From a bacterium (GTDB taxonomy: Bacteria > Planctomycetota > UBA1135 > UBA2386), in NCBI GenBank assembly GCA_024743115.1, contig JANSXC010000007.1, forward strand, positions 123,771 through 187,770: a stretch of 64,000 nt of DNA, given 5' to 3'. Below are positions 41,870-49,283 of this stretch, in pieces (the stretch's first letter is position 1; each line of letters begins with the position of its first letter). The notes below the pieces were generated by a model. It made no database searches, was not told the DNA's origin, and saw nothing but the letters and a program-made list of their open reading frames with translations. A program made the position numbers and the translations under genes.

Positions 41870-42141
41870 GGTTGCACCTCTGCGGTGAAGAGAAGGGCAT
41901 TGTCGCTGTCGAGCACTTCGGCCAGCACGGGCGTGCTGCCGCGCTCAGCGACGTTGCGGGCGATGGCGGTAATTCGTCGCTTGGCCACGTCGAGCGGGCC
42001 GTCGAACTCGGTGCGCAACACCGTCTCGATGGCGTCCGGCGATGCGACTCGGGCGGCAACCAGCTGGAACACCGCGGATTGAGCGATCGCCTTCGGAGCG
42101 TGGTTGTTGACGCGGCGACGAACGGATACGGATGCAGTCAT
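41854..42141 (-). CDS. Hypothetical small protein
   Basis: 95 residues; AGGAG is seven bases before the ATG. Composition is ordinary alpha/beta (VFQLVAARVASPDAIETVL, ITAIARNVAERG) with no recognisable domain. Part of the tightly overlapping early operon running toward the integrase. Confidence 0.58.
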   Translation of the reverse strand: MTASVSVRRRVNNHAPKAIAQSAVFQLVAARVASPDAIETVLRTEFDGPLDVAKRRITAIARNVAERGSTPVLAEVLDSDNALLFTAEVQPCPAR

Positions 42142-42167
42142 GTGGGTCTCCTGCTACTTCAGGGGGG

Positions 42168-42632
42168 TCACGAGGGTTGCGACGGTGGTTCGAAGCACCG
42201 ACGCAACCCGTTTCCTTTTCGGGGATGCGACAGCGAGAGCAGCTGCCGCACGTGTTCGGGGTATGGCTCGAGCAGCCAGTCGACGAGCTGCACGACGGTC
42301 GATCGGAGGCGGTCGTTCTGCCGCTCGACCTCGCGCGCGTAGCTGCTGATTTCGACCCCGTGGGGTACGCGGAGAGCTTCTCGCGTCTGCTGCAGGCACT
42401 CGGCGGCGGCCGACTCGCGGGCAGCGGCATGCTCAGGATCCGGGCGGCTCCCGCGGCGGCTCCAGAGCGCGAGCGCCTTGGCCCGCGTCTCCGCCTGGCC
42501 GGCGGTGGCGCCGCAGCGCTGGCAGCCGAAGGCGATCGCAGAACCGACCTCCTGCGGCTGGATGTCACCAGAACCGCAGAACGGGCACACCCGATACGAG
42601 GCGGCCAACACGTCATAGATCGATTCAGCCAT
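42168..42632 (-). CDS. Lar-like zinc-ribbon protein
   Basis: 154 residues with GGAGG ahead of the ATG. The N-terminal ~60 residues form a zinc ribbon, CPFCGSGDI ... CQRCGATAG ... AKALALWSRR, which matches the Lar family (restriction alleviation protein of Rac prophage, which modulates type I restriction-modification). A ~90-residue C-terminal extension is helical (AREVERQNDRL, VVQLVDWLLEPYPEHV) and resembles the DWxLE(H/P) end of the upstream gene. Probable role: protecting the element from host restriction; only the ribbon supports this. Confidence 0.6.
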   Translation of the reverse strand: MAESIYDVLAASYRVCPFCGSGDIQPQEVGSAIAFGCQRCGATAGQAETRAKALALWSRRGSRPDPEHAAARESAAAECLQQTREALRVPHGVEISSYAREVERQNDRLRSTVVQLVDWLLEPYPEHVRQLLSLSHPRKGNGLRRCFEPPSQPS

Positions 42633-43137
42633 TGCGCTCCTCCGGTTGGTGCTCGAGCACCCAATCCAGCACGCGCAGCACGTCGACGTGATCCCGACTC
42701 ACTAACGACCGCGCGCGCTTCGTGAGCGTGATGAGCCACCGCGGGACCACGGGACCGTCCCACGGTGCGGGCCGCACGATGCCGTTCACCAGCTGGCATT
42801 CGAGCGTGTAGTCGCCCGCGCTGACCTGCATCGGAATGCCTTGCTCGACCGGGTCCGCGCCACTGCCGGCGAGCGGCGGCGCCTCGTGACGAGTGGGCAG
42901 CTGCGCACGACTCCACGGCTTCGATCGAGCGCCGGGCGCGGTCTGGTTGCGTTCGCGCCAGCTCTCGAAGTCGGCGCGCAGCATGCGGGCGTCCTCAGTG
43001 CCGGGGATTGCGAGCATCGTCGGGAATCGACCCTGGCGCGATAGGCGCAGCAGCTGAGCCTCGTCCATGCGCAGTTCTGCTGCTACCTCTGTGAGGGTGA
43101 GGTAGGTCGTCGAGCTCTGCAGCGCGGGCTCAGACAT
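42625..43137 (-). CDS. Helix-turn-helix protein
   Basis: 170 residues. The N-terminus TYLTLTEVAAELRMDEAQLL with SRQGRFPTMLAI is a MerR/excisionase-type DNA-binding motif. The C-terminal part (about 100-165) contains WLITLTKRARSLVSRDHVDV and ends in a WVLEHQP helix. It overlaps the Lar-like gene by 8 bp and the upstream membrane protein by 8 bp. Probably a regulator of the element's early operon; no specific target is deducible. Confidence 0.6.
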   Translation of the reverse strand: MSEPALQSSTTYLTLTEVAAELRMDEAQLLRLSRQGRFPTMLAIPGTEDARMLRADFESWRERNQTAPGARSKPWSRAQLPTRHEAPPLAGSGADPVEQGIPMQVSAGDYTLECQLVNGIVRPAPWDGPVVPRWLITLTKRARSLVSRDHVDVLRVLDWVLEHQPEERNG

Positions 43138-43567
43138 CGAGCGCCCCCAGCAGCCAGAGCATCACGCCATCCAGCAGGCCGAGCGCGGATGCCAGCACGA
43201 TCGCGGCGACCGCGGCGAACGCGCAGCGCTCGGCGGCGAGCTGGTAGCGACGTGACTCGGCCCATCGGGTGATCGTTGGCAAACCCTCGTCGATCCGCTG
43301 CTGGCGCAACAGGGAAGAGGTTGCCCGGGCACGCACGACGGCGAGCCGCGGGCTACCGGCGTTCCGAGGGGTGGTGTCGCGTTGGCGCGAGACGCGGCGA
43401 CTCCTGAGCTGCCCCTGCCCGACGGTGGCTACCGATATCTCACCATCAGACGACCACGTGGCGGCTGCTCTCGGCCCAGCCACCCCGTTTTCCATCGAGC
43501 GATTGCGACTGTGCCGGACGCCAGCCAGGTCGGCTGTGCGCGGCGGAATGCTCCGGTGCCTGGTCAT
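43130..43567 (-). CDS. Small membrane protein, first gene of the leftward early operon
   Basis: 145 residues; GGAG is eight bases upstream of the ATG. The first ~100 residues are basic and Ser/Arg-rich; residues about 112-140 (AFAAVAAIVLASALGLLDGV) form one or two membrane helices at the C-terminus. It is the first gene left of the divergent switch and so would be expressed when the repressor is lifted. Unknown function. Confidence 0.5.
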   Translation of the reverse strand: MTRHRSIPPRTADLAGVRHSRNRSMENGVAGPRAAATWSSDGEISVATVGQGQLRSRRVSRQRDTTPRNAGSPRLAVVRARATSSLLRQQRIDEGLPTITRWAESRRYQLAAERCAFAAVAAIVLASALGLLDGVMLWLLGALDV

Positions 43568-43601
43568 TCGTGGTCTCCGTGTCCAATGGTGAGGCCACTG
43601 G

Positions 43602-43628
43602 TTGTATTCTCGAACTCGGGAATGTCAA
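43602..43628. promoter_or_regulatory. Imperfect inverted repeat in the divergent switch, candidate operator
   Basis: TTGTATTC (43602-43609) faces GAATGTCAA (43620-43628), whose complement reads TTGACATTC. It lies between the leftward early operon and the repressor gene in a conspicuously AT-richer stretch, the expected place for cI/Cro-type binding and overlapping promoters. Confidence 0.4.
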
Positions 43629-43697
43629 CCCTTCTAGGGAACCGCCGTTGGCATGTTGGGAGGCGCGTCGGCTTGGCGCTACGTTCGGCGCGCCGCC

Positions 43698-44093
43698 ATG
43701 CTGAAGGTGCTCGCCGAACGACTACGACTCCTCCGGGGAAGCAGGGACCAGCGAGTGATTTCGGACGGGTCGGGTGTTCCCTTGAGTTCCTACAGCAAGT
43801 GGGAACGCGGAGACGCCATGCCGCTCGCCGAGGCTGTTGTGAAGCTCGCGGCGTTCCATGAGGTTTCCAGCGACTACCTCCTCGGCATCACCGACCACCC
43901 AGCCGGCCTTGCGCCGAACACTTGGTTGATCGACCAGAATCTCGTCGACGTGATTCTGTCCGATGGGGCAGGCAAGTTCGTCGCAGAAGAGGAGTGGTCC
44001 TTCCCCGTCCCCATACGGGCGAGCCTACTTTCCAGCGCGGATTACCGGTCGCTGCGGCGAAGGATCCGGGCAGCCCAACGGAAGAGGCGATAG
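43698..44093 (+). CDS. XRE-family (cI-like) repressor
   Basis: 131 residues from MLKVLAERLRLLRG (an upstream start at 43653 is possible). Residues about 5-62 form a lambda-repressor-type helix-turn-helix: ERLRLLRGSRDQRVISDGSG, SSYSKWERGDAMPLAEAVVK, YLLGITDH. The C-terminal half is short and lacks a visible Ser-Lys self-cleavage pair, so induction would need another mechanism such as a helper-encoded antirepressor, as in satellites. Transcribed divergently from the early operon and directly coupled to the following membrane-protein gene. Confidence 0.8.
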   Translation: MLKVLAERLRLLRGSRDQRVISDGSGVPLSSYSKWERGDAMPLAEAVVKLAAFHEVSSDYLLGITDHPAGLAPNTWLIDQNLVDVILSDGAGKFVAEEEWSFPVPIRASLLSSADYRSLRRRIRAAQRKRR

Positions 44094-44915
44094 GTGGCAA
44101 CCGCGCCTTCCGGAATGGATCCGAAGAAAGAACAATCTGATGGGCCCGACTCTGACCGCGACGCCCGGTCGCGTCTCGTTCAGGAGCTCGCCGCGCAGAG
44201 CAGTTTTCCGCTTCCAGTGGTCGGAAGGAACCGAACATGGTGGCCGAACTGGACCCGCCTAATCCTGATGTCGCGCGGTGGGCTGGCGAAGCACTCGGTC
44301 TTTTGGCTCGTTGCGACTCCGCTGGCTGCGAAGCTGGTGATGTCGCTGCCTGATCCCATCGCCCTGGGGTCGTTATCGGTCCCGAAGTTTGACCTTCCGT
44401 TCTCCTGGAGAGCCTTGTTCTTCGGTGCGCTTGGGTTCGCTGTCGGCAACCTGATCCGACTGCGGTGCCCGGCGCTGGTCTCTGACTACAGGAACTTCGA
44501 CGAGTTCGCTCGTAGCGGACGGGGCTACCTCGAGATCAAGGCCTTGATCCCCGACTTCGTGCCCGGTTGGTCGAAGGAGCGGCGGAGCTACGAGATACTG
44601 GTCGAGAAGCAAATCGTCGGGGCTGTCTCGGCGACGGTGTCTTTCGACCGGCAGAAGCAGATCGAGGATGACTTTGCCGCGATCCGTCGGAGAACGCGAG
44701 AGGCCCTGCTGAAGGCATCGAAGCGAATACAAGACCGACCTGCGGAAGGCAGCGACCTGAGTCGGGCCGTGTTCTGGGCTGCACATCGCGTGAGTGATGA
44801 GCGCTATCCCACAACCCGATTGTGGTGCTTCATCTTCTACGCGATCGGATATCTCTGCACTGGAGTCGTCGTGCTGACAGGGCTCTGGAGCGTGCTACGC
44901 TCGACGTTCGGCTAG
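44094..44915 (+). CDS. Membrane protein co-expressed with the repressor
   Basis: 273 residues from the GTG immediately after the repressor stop (AGAGG upstream). Two helices at about 68-110 (FWLVATPLAAKLVMSL, ALFFGALGFAVGNLI), a ~110-residue soluble charged domain, then a final helix pair (FIFYAIGYLCTGVVVLTGLW). No family is recognised. Its codon use is less GC-rich than the flanks. Expression together with a repressor is typical of lysogenic-conversion or superinfection-exclusion genes; that role is inference. Confidence 0.6.
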   Translation: MATAPSGMDPKKEQSDGPDSDRDARSRLVQELAAQSSFPLPVVGRNRTWWPNWTRLILMSRGGLAKHSVFWLVATPLAAKLVMSLPDPIALGSLSVPKFDLPFSWRALFFGALGFAVGNLIRLRCPALVSDYRNFDEFARSGRGYLEIKALIPDFVPGWSKERRSYEILVEKQIVGAVSATVSFDRQKQIEDDFAAIRRRTREALLKASKRIQDRPAEGSDLSRAVFWAAHRVSDERYPTTRLWCFIFYAIGYLCTGVVVLTGLWSVLRSTFG

Positions 44916-44982
44916 AGCGGAGTCTGCTGCTGGATTGCGAGGCCATTCCGTCAAGTCGTCCTCGCCCGTCGGCTCCTTGAGG

Positions 44983-45498
44983 TCAGCGAGCGGCCGGCCC
45001 TGCGTTGTCCAGCTCTTCGTCTCGGTCCCATTTGACGCCAAGGTTGTGGAGTTCGTCGACTGCGCTCCCAATCGCCTGATTGAGTTGCGTCGCGAGCTCC
45101 TGCGCGACGGAGTCGCCGATTCGGCCGAGTCCCACCCGCTCTGACGAGTTGCTTCGGTCAACTTGCGCCCGGTAGCGTGCGGCGAGGCCAGTGATAACCG
45201 CTGAAAGCAACTGAGCGCGTCGCTGATCCTCGGCGGCCGCGGCCTGCCTCGCCAACTCCGCCCGCGTCTCCGCCAGCTCATTCCGCTGGAGCTGCAACTC
45301 CTCCCGCTGCATCAGAATCGCGAACACCACGCCACCGAGCGCGATGCCTGAGAACAGCGCATTGATCGCACCGAAGGCATCCCCGAACTGACCGCGCTCC
45401 GCCGGGTCATCGTAGAGCCACGAGAGCGCGGGCACTGTCAGCGCCCACAGGACCAGCGCCAGCGCGCCCACGGCCAAAGCGATCTTCCCCATCGTCAC
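44983..45498 (-). CDS. Two-helix membrane protein with coiled coil, third gene of the DprA/PRTase cassette
   Basis: 171 residues; GTG start directly abutting the PRTase stop (ATG two codons in is an alternative). Helix 1 is at about 5-28 (IALAVGALALVLWALTVPAL), helix 2 at 42-62 (INALFSGIALGGVVFAILMQ), then a coiled coil (about 65-95, REELQLQRNELAETRAEL). The pattern 'FGDxFGxxNxLFSGxAxxG...ILMQREELxLQ' occurs in many uncharacterised proteins annotated near abortive-infection and defence genes. Likely a membrane effector or accessory of the cassette, by position only. Confidence 0.62.
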   Translation of the reverse strand: MTMGKIALAVGALALVLWALTVPALSWLYDDPAERGQFGDAFGAINALFSGIALGGVVFAILMQREELQLQRNELAETRAELARQAAAAEDQRRAQLLSAVITGLAARYRAQVDRSNSSERVGLGRIGDSVAQELATQLNQAIGSAVDELHNLGVKWDRDEELDNAGPAAR

Positions 45499-46209
45499 TC
45501 ACTCGTCCAGGTTGGTGAACGGATGCGGACGCGGTCGGTTGCTCTCGCGCCACGCGCACTTCTCCGGATTGCCCGACCACTTGATCGTGGCGAGCTCGGG
45601 GTCGCGGAACTTGACGAACTCGCGCTGTTGATCCGGAAACAGCACCCGCATGCCTGCCAGCGTCAGGATTTCGCAAGAATCGTTCGCCTCGCGCAGCTTG
45701 AGCGCGGCAGCCATCAGCTGCGAACCCGTGGTCACGAAATCGTCAACCACGAGGATCGTTCCGCCCGGGATGAGCTGTGTGCACCGCATCGTGCCCAGAT
45801 GGTCCGCCACGTTGTTGCGTTTCCTGCCGTGCTGGTGCGCCATGTGGCTCTGCCGCAACGCTTCGGTGCGCTCCAAGAACGGCTCGACCGGCCCACACAG
45901 TTCAGCGTCGCTCAGTGCGTTCGCGAGGTTGCTGGGGACGTTCAGCGCATCGGGGCGCAGCAGTCGCGACGGAGGCACCGGGACAACGATGGCCTCACGT
46001 GTCTTCGCGAAGAACTCCTGCAGCAGTGACTCCTCGATGACGAATCGGGCGAGCCACTTGCTCGCAGGCATGGCCTCGTTGTTCGACTTTCGCGTCAGGA
46101 CCTTGTCGGTCTTGAGCCAATCACGCCATCTGGTTGCTCGAAGCAGCGCTTTGGTGCCAGTCTGCCGCGGCACGTAGCACCCGATCGACGCTGACTGGAA
46201 CGCGTGCAA
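45499..46209 (-). CDS. Phosphoribosyltransferase-fold protein (ShosT/ComF-like)
   Basis: 236 residues if translation starts at the TTG at 46209, 3 bp after the DprA-like stop; an internal ATG at 46071 would give 190. The type I PRTase PRPP-binding loop is clear: ILVVDDFVTTGSQL (about 153-166), with the two acidic residues and the TGS turn. VVPVPPSRLLRP (75-86) fits the ComF/ShosT 'PVPxS' strand. The protein lacks ComF's zinc finger. Downstream pairing with a DprA-like gene matches ShosTA, in which the PRTase is the toxin. Possible activity: PRPP-dependent modification or nucleotide disturbance; no substrate can be read from sequence. Confidence 0.75.
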   Translation of the reverse strand: MHAFQSASIGCYVPRQTGTKALLRATRWRDWLKTDKVLTRKSNNEAMPASKWLARFVIEESLLQEFFAKTREAIVVPVPPSRLLRPDALNVPSNLANALSDAELCGPVEPFLERTEALRQSHMAHQHGRKRNNVADHLGTMRCTQLIPGGTILVVDDFVTTGSQLMAAALKLREANDSCEILTLAGMRVLFPDQQREFVKFRDPELATIKWSGNPEKCAWRESNRPRPHPFTNLDE

Positions 46210-46211
46210 CG

Positions 46212-46886
46212 CTACGCAAACTGGTGCTTCAGGGAGACGCGCGACGGCAGCACCTCGAGCACGTCCTCCGCCGACTTCATCGGCAGAGCACCGTAGTCGA
46301 GGACCTCTTCGACCCAGGTCAAACCCGCGTCGATCACCTGCTCGGACAGCAGCAGTGGCCGATTCATGCGCACGGCCTCCCATGCCTGATGCCGAGTCCC
46401 GCTCTTTTCGCCTGCAGCGATCACCACCGACGCGTGACTCGCGAGGGCCATGGTGCGGTTCCGCATCGGGAACGCCTTGGCGCCAATCGACGTCCGGAAC
46501 TGCGACACCACCAAGTGTTCGCGCCCGATGCGAATCTGCAGGTCGCGATTGGACACCGGGTAGACCTTGTCGACCGGGGTGCCGAGAACCGCGATCGTGC
46601 GCCCCCCCGCGTCAATCGCAGCACGATGCGCGGCCGTGTCAATGCCTGCGGCGAGCCCACTGACAACCACCACGTCATGCCGCACAAGCTCCGCGGCGAG
46701 ATCCGCCGCGAGCTTCAGGTGTGCCGGCGTCGCGCTGCGTGAGCCGATGATCGCGACGCGCAGGTGGTTTCGAAGCAACGAGCGATCGCCCACGCAGAAG
46801 AGTTCACGTGGCGCGGCTTTGCGCTCGGCGTCGTTGAGGGGGCCGAGAACCTCCTCCGGGCGGAGGGCAGGGGGATGCGGAGACAT
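46212..46886 (-). CDS. DprA/SMF-family Rossmann protein (ShosA-like)
   Basis: 224 residues. Rossmann-fold landmarks of DprA: VAIIGSRSA (44-52), VVVSGLAAGIDTAAH (73-87), GRTIAVLGTPVDKVYP (95-110), FPMRNRTMALAS (139-150) and SGTRHQAWEA (162-171). Transformation DprA proteins also carry a SAM and a winged-helix domain; this one has only the core. The gene precedes a PRTase gene by 2 bp, the ShosTA order expected for a DNA-binding antitoxin. Four 10-bp repeats lie just before its ATG. Housekeeping DprA would not normally be inside an integrated element, so a defence role is favoured. Confidence 0.82.
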   Translation of the reverse strand: MSPHPPALRPEEVLGPLNDAERKAAPRELFCVGDRSLLRNHLRVAIIGSRSATPAHLKLAADLAAELVRHDVVVVSGLAAGIDTAAHRAAIDAGGRTIAVLGTPVDKVYPVSNRDLQIRIGREHLVVSQFRTSIGAKAFPMRNRTMALASHASVVIAAGEKSGTRHQAWEAVRMNRPLLLSEQVIDAGLTWVEEVLDYGALPMKSAEDVLEVLPSRVSLKHQFA

Positions 46887-46925
46887 GACCGAAGCTGACC
46901 GAGAGTGACCGCTTCTGACAGAAAG
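46886..46925 (-). repeat. Four 10-bp-phased repeats before the DprA-like start
   Basis: On the plus strand TGACC/A recurs at 46886, 46896, 46906 and 46916, three of the four as TGACCG. A period of exactly 10 bp places all copies on one DNA face. They occupy the leader between a candidate promoter and the ATG, an autoregulatory operator candidate. Confidence 0.6.
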
Positions 46926-46937
46926 CGGGTACGCCAG

Positions 46938-46943
46938 AGCATA
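46938..46943 (-). promoter_or_regulatory. Candidate extended -10 box for the DprA/PRTase cassette
   Basis: The minus strand reads TGCTATGCT, an extended -10 (TGnTATnnT type). No good -35 is seen. Predicted start near 46931, about 45 bp before the ATG, with the 10-bp repeats inside the leader. It would give the cassette its own promoter independent of the packaging genes. Confidence 0.4.
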
Positions 46944-46990
46944 GCAACCCGCACCCCCCGACGCAGGTTTCGCGCGCGGAAACTGTCCGG

Positions 46991-47605
46991 TCAGCTCGCA
47001 GAGGGTGACGAGTCCTCAACGTTACTGCCTTCGTCCCAACTCGCCGAAATCATCGCCTCGAGCGTCACCCCGCCCGAGATCCCGACGTCGACCTTCCGCG
47101 CCCGATACCGGTCGACCACCTGCAGTAGCGTGTGAATCTGCAGCCGCCGATGCCCGAGCATGTCCTCGCGCACGACCTTCGTCCTGATCACGCTCCGTCC
47201 GCCCTTCTTTGCCGCTCTCCGGCCCTTCGCGCCATCGTCCACCGCGACCGGCTCCAACTCTTCGGTGACGACCTCGCCAACCTCCGGCGTCTCGGCGATG
47301 CGAATGCACCGCTCGAGCAACGTGTCGGTCCACACCTCGCGCGCCACAGCGAACCTCTCAGCGAACTCGGCGTCCTTCCTCCGCCAGTTGTGCACGGTGC
47401 GCTTGCTCGGCTTGCCCACCTGCGCGCAGTAGTCCTCGAGCAGCTTGCCGTCCTCCAGCCACCGCACGATCTCCTCCGTCACCGCTGCGGGCGCCCGGTC
47501 CGTAAACCGCGGCACCGACGGTCGCCGCGATCGCGTGGCGGCCGCCTTGCGTTTCGTGGTCGCCGGTTTCTTGGCTGCCGGACGCTTCTTCGCTGCCTTC
47601 TTCAT
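46991..47605 (-). CDS. Terminase small-subunit-like protein
   Basis: 204 residues. A Lys/Ala-rich N-terminal tail (MKKAAKKRPAAKKPATTKRK) is followed by a helix-turn-helix: EEIVRWLEDGKLLEDYCAQV, KPSKRTVHNWRRKDAEFAER, then a helix with DTLLERCIRIAETPE. This matches the DNA-binding part of small terminases of the '...ICxxxGMPxxSTVxxWLxxDxxFxxxxxxAR' group. After an acidic/basic insertion, HRRLQIHTLLQVVDRYRARK matches the family's 'RKLQVDARKWxxxK' helix. No large terminase gene is nearby, so it could redirect a helper's packaging motor, as in other satellites. Confidence 0.7.
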   Translation of the reverse strand: MKKAAKKRPAAKKPATTKRKAAATRSRRPSVPRFTDRAPAAVTEEIVRWLEDGKLLEDYCAQVGKPSKRTVHNWRRKDAEFAERFAVAREVWTDTLLERCIRIAETPEVGEVVTEELEPVAVDDGAKGRRAAKKGGRSVIRTKVVREDMLGHRRLQIHTLLQVVDRYRARKVDVGISGGVTLEAMISASWDEGSNVEDSSPSAS

Positions 47606-47631
47606 CGCTCTGTTCCTCTCGTTCGACTGCT

Positions 47632-49281
47632 TCAGTTGACGACGGCGACCGGCCCGTTCGCCTGCTGTGCCTCACCGACCTGGCGCGCGAACTCGACGCT
47701 CTGCTGCGCGGCTGCAGCCTGCGCCTGGCGTCGCTGCACTTCCTGTCGCTCGGTCCGGAGCTCGTGCACCTTCGCCATCGGTTCGAGGGCTTCGATCGGC
47801 ATTCCCTCGATCTCCGCGATGCGCCGGATCGCACCGTCGGCGTTTAGGTTGTCGAGTACGTCCCCGAAACCTTGAGCCATCTCCCCGCCGATCGTGAACG
47901 TCCGCACGATCGCGTCGACTTCGGCCTGGCGCTGTTTCCGTGCCAGCGGCGAGTTGAACTCGATGTCGATGTCATCCGGCAGCGACTCGGGCGGAGGCGG
48001 CAGCAAGCCGGCCTCCGCGGTGTAGAGCCACTCCAGTTCGATCATCGCCTCGAGGCCCTCCTTGTGGAGGCGCGACAGCGCCGGCAGGAACTCGGCCAGG
48101 TCTTGCGAACGCCGTTCGTCGACCTCCCGCGCGGTCATCTGGTGGGTCAGCGACCGCAGGCTCGAAACCAACGTCGCGCCGAGCGAGTCGCGGATCTCCT
48201 GGCGAGTCAACTCAATCGCCTTGTCGAGCTCGCGCAGGTCGAGCATGTGCTTGTAGAGCGGCTCGATCGACTGGCTGCCGTTGTTGCTGCTCTTCGAACC
48301 GGGCAGCGCGCGAACCTCGTGCGCCTGCACGCCGGGCGGCAGCTGCAGCGGCGGATCGGCCTTCAGCGCCATCGCCTGGCCGTAGCGGTAGATCATCCGA
48401 CGCAGACGAATCAGGTGCGGCAGCGTGTCGAGCCCGCGACCTGTGCCATACGGCGAGCCCGGCAGCTTGGTCCACCGGGTGACCATCGCCGGGAACCGCG
48501 CGAATCCGCGGACCCCGAGCACGCCGTCGTCGCTGCTCGACTCTTCCTCGTAGTAGACACTCCGCCAGGGCATCTCCGGGTTGCTTCCCTCCGGGTTGAG
48601 CCCATCGCTGTCTGGCTCGATCGCGTGCACGACGGAAACCACCTCGTCGAACTCGCGCTTGTCGAGAAGGTTGAGCGTGCGCGTCGATAGCGCATCGCGC
48701 CCGAACTGCTGCTCGAGCTGGCCGACCGTCATCGCGAGCTTGCGATAGATCGTGTCGACCTGCGCGCGGTGATCCTCTGCCAGCCAGTACTCGCCAACCG
48801 ACAGCGTCTCGAACCGGAACACGTCGAGGTTGTCCGGCAGGATCAGCGACACCGCGGTCCCGAACGCGACGAGCTCGATTGCGAACATGTCGAGCTCGGT
48901 GTTCGCGTTGCTCTGGTTGTGGAGCGTGCGGATGTTGCGGCGACTCGCCTGCAGGAACCCGCGTGCGTCGTCATCAGGCCCGAACTCGTTGCGGACCGTC
49001 AGATCGTAGAACTCGCTGCTCGCAGGCCAGGAGCCCGACGCAATGCCGGCGGCCGCGGTCAGCAGCGACTGGTTACCCACCGAGTCGACGATGTGGCTGT
49101 TGTGCTCGCCGGCACGCTCCCGATGGGTCGCATCCAGCAGGAAGGGCAACCTCGATGGCAGCAGCTCCCGGGCGACCTGCTTGCACCCGTCGATCCAGGG
49201 CCTGCGACGATCGTCGAGGCTCCGCATTCGGGCGACGATGTGGCGGCGCAGTTCGCGCGTGTCGGCGGCGGCGACTGGCAT
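47632..49281 (-). CDS. Phage portal (T7-type head-tail connector) protein
   Basis: 549 residues, the usual size of podovirus head-tail connecting proteins. Family pattern: N-terminal RPWIDGCKQVARELLPSRLP, SVGNQSLLTAAAGIASGSWP ('LAAGLxSGLTPP...WF' position), then FDLT-like YDLTVRNE, SVGEYWLAEDHRAQVDTIYR with MTVGQLEQQFG, ARFPAMVTRWTKLPGSPYG and SIEPLYKHMLDL. The C-terminal region is a Gln/Ala-rich helix (RRQAQAAAAQQSVEFAR). It would form the dodecameric DNA channel of a capsid vertex. It is translated between a small head protein and the terminase-like gene; no capsid gene follows. Confidence 0.86.
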   Translation of the reverse strand: MPVAAADTRELRRHIVARMRSLDDRRRPWIDGCKQVARELLPSRLPFLLDATHRERAGEHNSHIVDSVGNQSLLTAAAGIASGSWPASSEFYDLTVRNEFGPDDDARGFLQASRRNIRTLHNQSNANTELDMFAIELVAFGTAVSLILPDNLDVFRFETLSVGEYWLAEDHRAQVDTIYRKLAMTVGQLEQQFGRDALSTRTLNLLDKREFDEVVSVVHAIEPDSDGLNPEGSNPEMPWRSVYYEEESSSDDGVLGVRGFARFPAMVTRWTKLPGSPYGTGRGLDTLPHLIRLRRMIYRYGQAMALKADPPLQLPPGVQAHEVRALPGSKSSNNGSQSIEPLYKHMLDLRELDKAIELTRQEIRDSLGATLVSSLRSLTHQMTAREVDERRSQDLAEFLPALSRLHKEGLEAMIELEWLYTAEAGLLPPPPESLPDDIDIEFNSPLARKQRQAEVDAIVRTFTIGGEMAQGFGDVLDNLNADGAIRRIAEIEGMPIEALEPMAKVHELRTERQEVQRRQAQAAAAQQSVEFARQVGEAQQANGPVAVVN

Positions 49282-49283
49282 GG

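Noticed and set aside
45499..46383. Longer PRTase start overlapping the DprA-like gene by about 170 bp
   Set aside because: The first 58 residues are Arg/Gly-rich antisense-like sequence from the DprA frame; the TTG at 46209 just after the DprA stop, or the ATG at 46071, is more plausible.
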